From Tetraselmis striata (taxonomy: Eukaryota; Chlorophyta; Chlorodendrophyceae; Chlorodendrales; Chlorodendraceae): DNA of 64,000 bases. Positions 46,116 through 57,300 of this stretch are shown here, piece after piece; within the stretch, counting starts at the first letter, position 1, and each line of letters begins with the position of its first letter. The translations under genes were made by a program, and so were the position numbers. The notes beneath the pieces are model-generated. The model worked only from the letters and a program-made list of their open reading frames with translations, had not been told where the DNA came from and did no database searches. Location of the stretch: positions 181,484 to 245,483 of the forward strand of contig VCJN01000839.1 in NCBI GenBank assembly GCA_006384855.1, written 5' to 3'.

Positions 46116-46417
46116 GCCGACGAAGTATTGTTTGCTTTATGTACGTACAGCACGACGATCGAGACAGCGGCCACCAACCCTTGCAGACAGCGTGCGTATG
46201 CTCGAATTCACCTCTGTCACAAAGTGTTCATGTACAACTCGCGGGGGTCGGGGACTGTGTGATGCGGAGTCGCTGGTTGGGGCGCAGCGTCCGTTTGAGT
46301 AGTGGAGCCGCGCTAGAGCCACGAGGGCGGCCTGCAGCAAGAGCTTCCGCCTTACCGGCCGGGGCATGTCGCGTGGATAACTGGTAGCGACTCCCTGCTG
46401 TACCGGCATGGTACGGG
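46116..46417. promoter_or_regulatory. 5' flank of the NIDO-like gene
   Basis: About 300 bp between the start codon of the secreted protein and the 3' tail of a LINE. No motif was identified, and the role is inferred from position. Confidence 0.3.
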
Positions 46418-49030
46418 TACTGGTGTGAATTACAAAATGGCCAGTATAACAAATCCACAGCCAAAAGCAGTACTACTAGGTCAACACAGCAAGAAGTCTA
46501 GATGCGGCCCGCATCCCGCAGTTATGCGCGCACGGTTCAGAGTCCGGGCCACGCGGTGCACGTATGTGCGAGGGTGATGCGCGGACGTGATGTGCAGCTT
46601 CGGCAATGGGATGGCGGACGAATCCGCGCCATCTGATCAGGCCGCTAGCACGCTCTCGAGCCGCCACCAAGCTCATGACCCCAAGGAAATCTCTTGCGAG
46701 TAAGGCCTCTTAGTGATCCCGGGTGGTGCATCGAGTGCCCCGCAAAGAGACGGGACCCCGATCCGCGGACATGCAATAGCCATGCGACACCGCGCACAGT
46801 GCGGCACACCCCCTTGCTCCCGTCACCCAAGCAATGTGCCGAAGACCATGCCCGTGTTTTCCGACATATCTAGGATGGCTCGAAGAGGGCCCTTCTTTCT
46901 CGGCTCCGTGCTGTGCCGCGCCGCATCCCGCACTGCCAACCCCCGGTGTATGTCGCCCAGCAGGAAGTGCTTGAACCGATCCACAGCCGTGGCCCGGGGC
47001 GGCACCACAGTGTACTTGACCCCGTACCGGATAGTCTTGAACTCCATTAGCGTGGACTTCAAGCTCTGGGGATTATATCTCAAGGTTACGACGTTGAACG
47101 CCGGGAGGGAGAGCTCTGCGTGCGGCACCAGGTCCTTGAGTTCATCCTTGGGTATAATGGTGTTGCCGAGACGAGGCAATGCATGTTGGGTTGAACAAGT
47201 CATCCACCTCCCGGTGTACAACGATACCCGGGTCGCAAACACAGGGATCGCGGATGAAGGCATCTGCGAAAGCGTCGTGCTGTACCCGTCAATGAGCGTC
47301 TCCGTGTGCCGAGAGGTTCACGAGCGCGTCGCCATAGAGGTCGACAGTAAAGGGGTTGTGCTATGTCGAGGGCAGAATTATCTGGCTCCCAACCATCGGG
47401 GCCGTGCATGGGCTAGGCAGAAAGAAGTACCTGGCGGCGATCTCCCGCAGCTCATGCGAAGTCATGACCGTCCGCGCGGTGGAAATGGCCACCGCCTACG
47501 TGCCCGACGCCGCGTCGATATGGCCGAATAAGATCCGTTTCCTTCATGTGACAATGAGAGTGCCCACCTCATTCGGAAGCCGAGAGTTGTTGGCATGGTC
47601 TCGAAATGCCGCCAGCTCCTTTTCCGAGCCCGACGCAACCTCCTCCTCCCGCTCCATCACGCGGGCATCCGCGTCGCTGAGGTGGCCTGGAGTAACCGCC
47701 TGGAGGCGACCCCACGCCTCGCGCATCGCCGCGGCGTAGGTGACCGACCCACGAGCATCGTTGAGAAAGTGGTCATACCGGCGGGCGGAAGAAGTTGCGT
47801 TGTAGTTTTCTCGGCCAAGTACAGCCTATCTAAAGACGTGCTAGGTCAAAGAAACCAAGGGTGGGGTGGGGGTATCAGAGTTCCTAGTGAGGAATCTCGG
47901 GAGGATGTCATTCATGCAGCCGATAAAGGCGGCATCACGAACGGTAGCCATGGGGCGGATGCCAGCGCCCTTCAACCGAGTGAGGAGGTGAAGCCTGCTG
48001 CGCGCTCTGGCCACTGCATCCTCGCTCGAAGTAGCCGCCTCTACTACCTTAGGTAGGGTCAGGGTCGTGCAAAAGCTCCGCCAGGAAATCAGTGACCACC
48101 GGATTGGTGTTGGTGCCGTACGTGGAGGGGTCAAAAGAGACGCCTAGCTAGCACCCGCTCGACCGCCGTGCGGTCACTAGCATTGTCCACCGCCTCCGCG
48201 AAGCCCTCCACCTCGGACGGGAGGCCGTTGCGGAGCCAAAACCCCGCCATGTGCTGCTATGCAATGCTTGAGGAGGGCCCATGCGTGGTGATGCAGGGCG
48301 TGGGTGTACCGACGGCTGGGCTTGGCAGATAGGAGCCTATTCAGGCAAGCGTCCACCTCCTCTTGTAGCTCATCAGCCATGCCGCGCATGTAGGCATGCA
48401 CATACCGTGGCGATCATTCCGAGCAACACGTTGAGCACCGGAATGCCGTGGTGGCTATCTAGTTCGGGCCACTCGATGTCAGCAGCAGCCTCATGCCGCG
48501 CGGCCTGCATGTCCGCGTTGTACGCGTGCATATTGTCGAAGCGCACCTCAAGCTCCACGGATGTCTTGATGGACGTGCAAAAGGCGCGTCGGGGGCGCGG
48601 CCAAACGTGCTCCGGGAGGCCCACCGAATATCCATCGTCGGCGTTGAAGCGTGCCGCCCCGTCTGTGACATCCAACGTGCTGTCGCACTCGGGTGAATCG
48701 CGACGCAGAAGGAAGTCGTAGGTAGCAGCCGGCGCGCCATGTTGCACGCCGTCCTCCGACCGCAGAGGGGCGGATCGATCGTCCAGCACGAGCAGAAACG
48801 AATTTTTATTTTTTGAAACACTAGAAAGGGAGGCTAGAAGCGCATTGATGACAGGGTGTAGAGGAGAGCAAGCGATGTGGCGATGGATGATGGTGCGGCG
48901 CCACGCCTCGTTGTAAGCGTTGCGAAGGTGTAGACGATGACAGCGCGCGGGCACAGCTTCTCATCGGCGACAAGGCGGACACCGTGGTACGGTACGCTAC
49001 GGTATGGTACGGGTACAATAGCTTGCATGC
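46418..49030 (-). mobile_element. LINE with reverse transcriptase and restriction-like endonuclease
   Basis: A non-LTR retrotransposon on the minus strand, truncated at its 5' side and broken by frameshifts. 48954-48373 carries reverse transcriptase blocks: LRNAYNEAWRRTIIHRHIAC, EDGVQHGAPAATYDFLL (motif B) and RFNADDGYSVGLPEHVWP (the catalytic DD box). Then comes GIPVLNVLLG. 48134-47841 has LKGAGIRPMATVRDAAFIG, usual after the thumb. 47263-46823 carries the endonuclease-like end, DELKDLV then MEFKTIRYGVKY. The PD of the truncated sister copy at 15428-16540 reads PH here. The 3' tail shared with 15428 and 118 ends near 46425. The order RT then endonuclease fits the R2/CRE/NeSL group rather than L1. 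Which clade is not decidable by eye. Confidence 0.78.
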
Positions 49031-49509
49031 GCGCAGTATAATAAGGTTGATAGTAAGGTCATAGCTAGACTAGTATCACGGGATTTAACCATTGTGAGGC
49101 CACATTTGCCAAAGATGTGAATCTCTTACATTTTTGGGTGTGAGTAGACCCATGGACGTACTATCCGCATTGAAAAGGGTAGCATAGCGGGGTGGCTGGG
49201 TTGCGCTAGCTGGTCCGCAGTCGCAAAGGCAGAATGTGGACTCCCCTCGTGGTGCGGGTGCGTCATGTAGCTGGGCGGTCGCATGCTGTCGCTAGCGCCG
49301 CTGGACATCGGGAAGTCCATGCGGTACGCGTACGCGTACATACAACAAACATACACTCAAACTAGAATCCTATATGTACAAGTAAGGTGACAGAATAGCC
49401 CGGTGAAATCAAACCTATATATTACTAATAATATGGCCATTAATCGTTGTGGGACCGCATTTGCCATCATGCCGCCCATGGGCGGGCAGCCTGTCACTAA
49501 CAACCCATC
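49031..49509. other. Spacer between LINE and recombinase remnant
   Basis: 49085-49120 and 49436-49470 share a similar block (CATTTGCCA after TTGTG-GG-CC-CA), perhaps ends of the recombinase element. No gene was recognised. Confidence 0.35.
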
Positions 49510-50440
49510 TCAAAGGGTAAGCCAACCGAAGAGCTGCCACGATGCCGCACACGGCAGCGCCGTGGGATTAATGTAGTCGAGCACGACACTGGACAACTCC
49601 GCCCAACCCATGAACTTGATCTTTTGCATCACCACGCTGATGGCGTACGCAGTGACCGCGCCTTTGCGGAGAGAGTGCGGCGTCCATACAAACCCGGGAG
49701 GCGGGTACTCCAACAAATGTGCCACTAGTTGCAACCAGTATGTAACGGTGGCCGATGTCCACGAAACCGCCGGCTGGTCGTGAGTCACTGCCCTCCGGGC
49801 TGCTTGCAGTCCGCGCTGACAGCAAGAGATTGCGCGTGCGGCATCAAAGTAAAGGGCTGCGCACGCGCCGGAATCTGGCACTGTAACTTGCGGTCACGGT
49901 GTAATTGCCCTCGTTCTTCCTTTTCGGTCCCGATGGTACAATAGGATTATACTATCTGCCGAAACCGTCAAGTCGCCGGTCTGGCAACCGACGCCGGCCT
50001 TGCCGCGCGCGTATAAAACGTAAATGCCGACGATCGCCCTCACCGCGCGGAACAAGAGGATACGAGGATGCTGGCCGCGGGTCTACGTGGGTCCTAAGTC
50101 CTCACGCAGGGTCTCCTCCAGTCGCAATGTCCGTGTGATCAACCGGGCGGGCACGTCGGTGCGGACCCTAGGCGGGTCTTGCTGAACATGCGATGCCACG
50201 AGGCCCTTTATTTCTCACCTTGTTGATGAAGTCGCCTTGCGCTACCGGCTCCGCGCCGTGGTCGCGGTAGAACCCCGTTGTTCGCGGAAATGTAAGGCTG
50301 GAGACTGCCCGCCTTGACCGTCCCCCGCAAACTCTGCCATGCGATGTAGCACCTAAGGGGGGGTACACCCGCTCCGCGCAGAACTGTAGGAACGGCATGT
50401 GCCACTGCTCCGAGCCCCTCTATTGAGAAAACTAACATGT
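49510..50440 (-). pseudogene. Tyrosine recombinase (DIRS/Crypton type), broken
   Basis: The C-terminal half (49881-49510) reads FVWTPHSLRKGAVTAYAISV, then KFMGWAELSSVVLDYINP. H-x-x-R in HSLRK and the Tyr in DYINP correspond to the box II and nucleophile residues of the tyrosine-recombinase family. Upstream, 50438-50168 gives the N-terminal helical part in two frames (YIAWQSLRGTVKAGSLQPYI, then YRDHGAEPVAQGDFINKVRN), so at least one frameshift is present. About 290 bp between the two halves are not clearly coding. Elements of the DIRS group pair this enzyme with reverse transcriptase and RNase H. A DIRS-like RNase H remnant is at 38160 on the other strand, so they are not one intact unit. Confidence 0.72.
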
Positions 50441-50988
50441 AACTTTGTTAGGGCCTAACTATTGTTGCTTGCTGAACGCGGCGGCGAAGGCATCGGTGCG
50501 ATATCGGTTGAGTTGATGCCTTTCGCGGCGGGGGGTCTTTGCTCGTCACACCCGGCTCTAACAACCCCTATTGCCACTGCCCGCACTACGTGTGGCAAGT
50601 GGCGCTGCCCTCTAACGCTTGGGTGGGGAGGGGGGGCATCTGGTTCCACCCGTACTATACCAGACCGATGCGCGGTGTCAAGTCGTGCATGCACTTGTTG
50701 AAGCGTCCATGACGGCATCCATGGTATGCTGGGCGGGAGCTGATACGAGCGCCATCTTTTCGCGTTGATGCTCGCATGTCGGCGGCGAGCATGGCGGCTA
50801 CTCGCGCAGCTCATGCTCACACCCGATCCCCACGCGGATGATGCGTGCGCAAGAGATAATATGAACATGGTCATCAACATCACTTGGTGATGTATTTAAG
50901 ACTGTATTATTACTTTACGCTCTTGTATCCAACTCGTGTAACGATGCCCGTGGAAGTTGCCGTTTTTAGGGAGCGCGAATTCGAGCTG
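50441..50988. other. Spacer left of the large TIR element
   Basis: Open frames on both strands at 50455-50883 are unrecognised and may belong to the recombinase element. No repeat was seen. Confidence 0.35.
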
Positions 50989-51018
50989 AACAGTTATGTA
51001 ACCTATTTTGCCCCGAGG
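50989..51018 (+). repeat. Left terminal inverted repeat
   Basis: Begins AACAGTTATGTAACC and continues TATTTTGCCCCGAGG. It pairs with 63290-63319 in reverse, with 4 mismatches in 30. Further inside, AGGGTTTG occurs at both ends in inverted orientation (51048 region and 63270 region). Confidence 0.8.
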
Positions 51019-51130
51019 CACGCGGTGCATTGTGGTTAGGTCTAAATTAGGGTTTGGGGGCAGCTGTGGGATTGAAAGCTAATATGAATGCCGGTTGGTT
51101 CATTTTGTGCCAAGTCGGGGAAACTGATTC

Positions 51131-51305
51131 CGTCCAAGCAGGGACAAATCAAAAGAGTGAAGGAAACGGGATGGTTACAAGAAGTTTGCGCCATCGGGGG
51201 CTGAAACTCTGTCCAAACTGGGACAAAAAGAAGTGCGGGGGCCGTGATGGCTACAAGCAGTTTGTGCGGTCCGGGGCTGAAACTCTGTCAAAGCCGGGAC
51301 AAAAC
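51131..51305 (+). repeat. Subterminal repeats with GTCC/GGAC palindromic core
   Basis: Three units about 75-80 bp apart end in CGTCCAAGCAGGGACAAAT (51131), TCTGTCCAAACTGGGACAAA (51208) and TCTGTCAAAGCCGGGACAAA (51284). The last two are preceded by GGGGCTGAAAC. The same core occurs at the right end (63103-63120). They may be transposase-binding sites; that is an inference. Confidence 0.7.
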
Positions 51306-51334
51306 ATATGAGCGGCTAATTTTGCGGAATTGTA

Positions 51335-54300
51335 CTACATATCATCATCTTCGATCACATAATCCCCTCGGCGCTCTGCCGCCTCTTGCCTCCTCTTCTC
51401 CGCCGCTGCACGCTCTTCCCGCTCCTCTAACTCGGTCATTGGACGGGGTAGACCCGGCCACTTCTCGAAGTCACTTGGACGCAGTTGTTGAGTCTCGTCC
51501 CATGGCTTCTCTTTGAACCATGAGGTCATGCTGGACTTCATCCCAGCGATTTGCGTCTTCTGGTTGTCAATGAGGATCATCTTCAAGTTCCTGTGTGTGA
51601 ACGAGTAGCTATGATCCATAAGGTCCCACCACACGGAAAAGGCCGCAGCGACCTGGAAAAGGCGTGGCAAACCGCACAAGGCGTAAATTTTTTTTATGCT
51701 GACCCCATTAAGACACTCACCCGGGTTGCACCCCTCACGCACCGCGGTTGTCCCGGTTCCGGCTGTGACGTCGACGATTGTTGTCCCGTCTGTTGCCGCC
51801 ATCTTAAGGTGCTTGGCGAAGAGAGCGATAGGCTTTTGGTACTTGTTCACCGTCTGTCTGTTCTCGTCCTTCAATTTCGAACTGTCTTTGAAGTGACCCA
51901 ACATGATGGATGTAGAGAACCTGGAAAGGCACAACCGGCTTAGCGAGTAGAATATACAAGCCGGCTATTTTCCACGGATCAAATCTCACCTTCGGGGATC
52001 ATTGAAACGGATGTTGTCAGCTATGATGCTTGGCGGGGGCTTCCTGACGTAGAGGTAGTACTCAGCGTCGTGACGCAGAGAGCTGCCCATCTTCATCCCG
52101 CAATCCTTGGCCCAAGTCAGGACGTGATAGATGAGGTCCTCAGTTTGTTTTTGAACGGCTGTGATTGCGGATCCAAGTTGCTGGTCCGAGAGGTGAATGA
52201 AGAAATGGCACCCATCGAGAGCAGTGTGGACGTCGGAAGATCCAGTCAGGATATTCAACTGCCTGCGCGGGGGTAAATCGGGAATGAGATAAATGAAAGC
52301 ACAGTCATCTAGTACGCACCGGGGTTGTGGGGGTTGTCTTGCCTGGCGAAAGCAAACACGTCGTTGAAGTCGTCCGTACCCCACGCAGCATCCTTCGAGT
52401 CCCATGTGTGCGAACCAGCTCCGAAAAGCGCGTCGGCAATGAAGACTGTTGCCTTTTTGGCACGAACTGCCGACATGGCGTCCGCGACGAATTGTTTTGT
52501 CGCGGGAGCCTTGAAGTTCCCCTCCACAATGCAAGTCTTGCAAAGCTCCGTGTTCAACCACACCTCCTCATCCTTGTCGACCTCATGGCCCTTGGGCATC
52601 ACCGGAAGTTTCTCGGCCTGTGTGTATTAGAAAACAGATTCGGGTTAATAGCTCACAACGAAAATTCAGAAGAGCATTTGTGGTTGCTCAAGATCTTAGT
52701 TACCTTCATCGATATCCACAGCTCATTAGAAACATTCGGAGCGGAAACCGCGATAAGCTCCGGCGCACATGCCAGAAGAGCAAACTCTGTGAAGAAGGAG
52801 ATGACCAAGTCCGGCATCTGATTCTTGATGCGATACGCCTCACTCCTGATGGTGGTGTTGGTGGCCGCGATATGCTCTCGAACCGGTAGTGGTGTGAGAC
52901 AATCGGCGGATTTCATGTCCCCCCATGTGGCAGGATGGGTCAGCAAGACCATCAACGGACCGGAGCGATGAGCACCTTTGAACAAATCCTGGAACTTTCT
53001 GGGGAAGCCTGTTGGGCCGAGGTCATCAACCTTGGCTTGGAACTTGGTGATGGCGTCAAGGCGAGCGGCCGCTTGCTCATCCGACACTTTGTCATCCACA
53101 TCCATTTCGATGATGTGGTCCGAGAGATATTTCCCCAGTTCCTGGCCGGTTCGTCCGGCGTCAGCAGTTGGAGTTCCTGTCCGTGTCCCTTTGCCGTGCC
53201 AATAGCATTCATGAGCTTGATGCTTGCTCGACGCAAGAGATCGCGAAACCTCCAGGTCTCAATCATCGCGAGCCACTCCGCGTTGGTGTGCGTAACAGCC
53301 ATGGGGCCATTGTCGCCGGCATGCTTAATGTCATCCACCAGCTCGTAGAGGCTCGGGGTCACACTGTGCTCGCCTTGGATGAGCAGTCCAACCACCAGGT
53401 ACATCTGGCCCACAGGGAGATCCGCGCTGTTGCTCTGCTTGGCAAGAGACGGCTCGTCTAGCCAGGGCGCATGGGGTCCAAAGCCAACATCCTGGGTCGA
53501 AAAACAAACTTCAATACGGAGAAAGACATGTTAGTATTCCATGTGATTAAGACACTGAGGTCGGTCACAACTTACCTCCATGAGTGCGACTCGGAAGTGA
53601 GCTCTGTCTTTGCCGAAGCCGTACTTCTTATTATCGAGGATTGCATTGATAGGCTTCCGAATTGCTTCGTAAACCTTGCTCACTTCCTTCTGGGTGAGTT
53701 GCCTGCCGGAATTGAGGCGCTTGACTCTCTCGAGTTCTTGCTGGTAGTACACAAACAGGTCTCCGAGTTTGGTTATGGCTTCGCTCCATCCTCGAACACC
53801 GAGGTCCACATGCCGGTAGGCTTCAGAAATCTGCTCAAGGGGCTCAAAAACACTGCGCAAATCATTTGTCAGAATCTAACAGCGTTAACAACACGATAAA
53901 TTTTCATCATGTACGCAGCTCACCGTTGTGGGCGCGAACAGAGGTCAATCAAATTTGAGAACTCGCTGCACTTCTCATCTTTGATGCCGATCTTCTCAAG
54001 TTCAACTTGAAGAAGTTCAGACTTCTTGAACTCCTTCACTACCCTGATTTGCGGGAGTGCCCTAAAGCCGGGGCGATTTGCATCATGTTCTGCATACCAG
54101 CTCTCGAAACATCTGCGAAGGTTCTGCAGAAACAATTGCACCGATTTCAAAATTCCGAACGATTGTACCTCGATGACAAACCGTTTCGTCCCGCTGATGA
54201 CAAACCGTTTCGTCCCGCTGATGACAGACCGTTTCGTCCCACTGATGACAGACCGTTTCGTCCCACTGATGACAGACCGTTTCGTCCCGCTGATGACAGA

Positions 54301-57300
54301 CCGTTTCGTCCCGCTGATGACAGACCGTTTCGTCCCACTGATGACAAACCGTTTCGTCCCACTGATGACAGACCGTTTCGTCCCACTGATGACAGACCGT
54401 TTCGTCCCACTGATGACAGACCGTTTCGTCCCGCTGATGACAGACCGTTTCGTCCCGCTGATGACAAACCGTTTCGTCCCTCTGATGATAGACCGTTTCG
54501 TCCCACTGATGACATACCGTTTCGTCCCGCTGATGACAAACCGTTTCGTCCCGCTGATGACAGACCTTTTCGTCCCACTGATGACAAACCGTTTCGTCCC
54601 ACTGATGACAAACCGTTTTGTCCCATTGATGACAGAACGTTTTGTCCCACTGATGACAAACCGTTTCGTCCCACTGATGACAAACCGTTTCGTCTCGCTG
54701 ATGACAGACCGTTTCGTCCCACTGTGACATATGTTTAACACGCTAACGAAGAACGACTTTTGTCACACTTTAAGCCTATTTGCTGCCACGGTCAGCTTAA
54801 TATTAATTTGTGAGAATGGGGCACTCACCAGGAGTTTGTGCATCGACGTGTCTCCCACGACGGTGTGACCCGCCTCGTTGAGCTTCATAGACATGTAGCG
54901 GCAGACTTCCGGCGAGAGGCCGATGTACATCTTAGCCGACGTGAGGTGGATGCCTTTGTTGGCTTTGTAGATTTCCGGGTAGTTTTCTTTCACCATGCGC
55001 TTCGCCTCCCGTCTGTGGCTGCCGTCGATGTTGGCTTGACGCGCATTGCAGTACGTAAGAAAATCGATGATGACGTCGATCTCTGGCTTGTAGGAACTTG
55101 AATCCGCCAACCTCGGGTTCTCCCCGCCTTCGTGTGCAGCGACTAGCTCCTTGAAGTTGGCCATGGTCTGAGCGAGGGGCTCGAACTCATCGGAGAAAAA
55201 ATCTTGTACAGGGACTACTGGAAAGGACACCGAGAAATTCTCGGCGGATAGGGAAGGATTCCTCTGAATAACAAATGCAAGAAATGGATGTCAGTAAGTT
55301 GCCATGTGTATTGATTACCGGATAGGTACAACAGGTCGCGATAGGTTTTTACCTTGTAGCTTTGCGCCACCATATTGCAGTCTTGCAGCTTTGGGGAACG
55401 GAATTCAAATTCCGGCGGCGGAGCGACGAACTTATCGGATATGAAGCTGAAAATGTGAGGCAGCCCCGTATCCTTGTCGACGACGAGGTTGACTCTGTCG
55501 GCGTATAGCGTGTTGATGTCGCCACCGTGAGATGTCTTCACCTCTGGATCAGCAATCTCGACTCTGAGGTGGCCGTAAGAGATCCAGTCGACGGCACCGG
55601 TGTTGTGGAAGCCATTCAAGGCCGGCGGGACGGCCAACGCGTTGACGTATGGAAGCGCCTTCTTAAAATCCTTGTCAATGTTGGCCAAGTCATTGATGTC
55701 AATCTGACCAGACGCGAAACTTGTCAGCGCCTGAGCCAGCACATTGCGCTCGACCAAAGTCCATGCGTAGTAAGACTGGAACCGCGGCTGGAAGGAGAGT
55801 GGCGGTTGGATCGCGTGGAGTAGCAACCTCTCAAAGCTGACATCGATCATGAACTCCTTGTGCACTGTCAAGCGACAAGGTTCAAGGGAGATCTGCGGTA
55901 ACAAGCATAAGAATATTAATACTTATTGAAACACGACATTGACACGAATTCAGACATCATATAAGCTTTACTCACCTCGTAGTTTCCGGCCGAGTCCAGC
56001 TCGACGTCCTTGATCTTTCCGATACACGCGAGAAGTGGCCCCTCCGGATCATCGAAAAAGTCCTTGCCAGTCAGCAGGCTCGCCTTGTGCAATTCGATGT
56101 ACAAATAGATCTCGACCTCAGCACGTGCGTTCTTGAACCAGTGGATAGTCCAGCTCCTTGAGGTAAAGTCGCTGTAGGAGTCATCTTCTTGGGACCCGTC
56201 CCTCTCGTCAAAGAAGTCGTCGTAAGAGGCGACCGTCATCAGCTTTGTCTTCCTCTCGGGTCCGGGAGTGCCGGTGATGTCGAGAGCTTGCTTTCGCTTC
56301 TCTGCCGCCCGTTGCCTCTGTTCTTCCTCTGTGCCGAAGACCTCTTCATCCGTGCACATACTGAGGAATTCAGGAACCCTTCTCGGAGCCTCGGCAACAG
56401 GGGCTCGAGAACCAGAGGCTCCAGAACCAGACGCTTGCCCGGTAGTCGGCGCTGGAGTCTCGGGCTCGGCCTCTGGCGCCGGGTCAAGCCGAGTGGGCTC
56501 GGGCTCCGGCTCGGGCTCCGACTCCATCTGAGTGGGCTCTATTTCAGGCTCCGGCTCGGGCTCCGGCTCCGGCTCAGTGTGCTCTATTTCAGGCTCAGGC
56601 TATGTTTCCGGTACTTGAGATGGGCCTTTAGACAAAGAAGAGCCTTGATTTGGGGAACCTGTAAAGAATGAGTAGAGAGTACTCAACACACCTGCAGTGG
56701 GCGTCACGATTAACTACTGAACGGTATCGCCATACACCATCATAGCCAAGCGTAATTTTTCTTACCTGGGGATCCCGATTTACCAGCTGCTTCCGACGCG
56801 GTTGCTTGCGCCAATTTACGACCTGTTGGAACGTCAGATAACTCATTGACGAGAAAGTAATCGAAGGGAGTGAGAAGGCAGGGATTGATACTTTAAGTCA
56901 CAATTACCTGGCGTCACAATCGTCTCTGAAACCTTTTCTTTTCCCTTGGATTCCTTTGAAGCTTGAGTCGCTACTGGCTCATGTGCGCGTCCTTTCGAAC
57001 CTGTCAACACACATGATTTCAAACAATGTAAATATGACACAGTGCACTCACAAAGGCAGGGATTGATACTTTCAGTCACAATTACCTGGAGTCACAATCG
57101 TTTCTGAAACTTTTTCTTTTCCCTTGGATTCCTTTGAAGCTTTAGTCGCTACTGGCTCATGTGCGCGTCCTTTCGAACCTGTCAACACACATGATTTCAA
57201 CCAATGTCAATATGACACAGTGCACTCACAAAAATTATATGATTGGAGAGGCAAGGACCTGATTGATAGTAAGCTTGCATGAGTTTTTCGTAATCGATTA

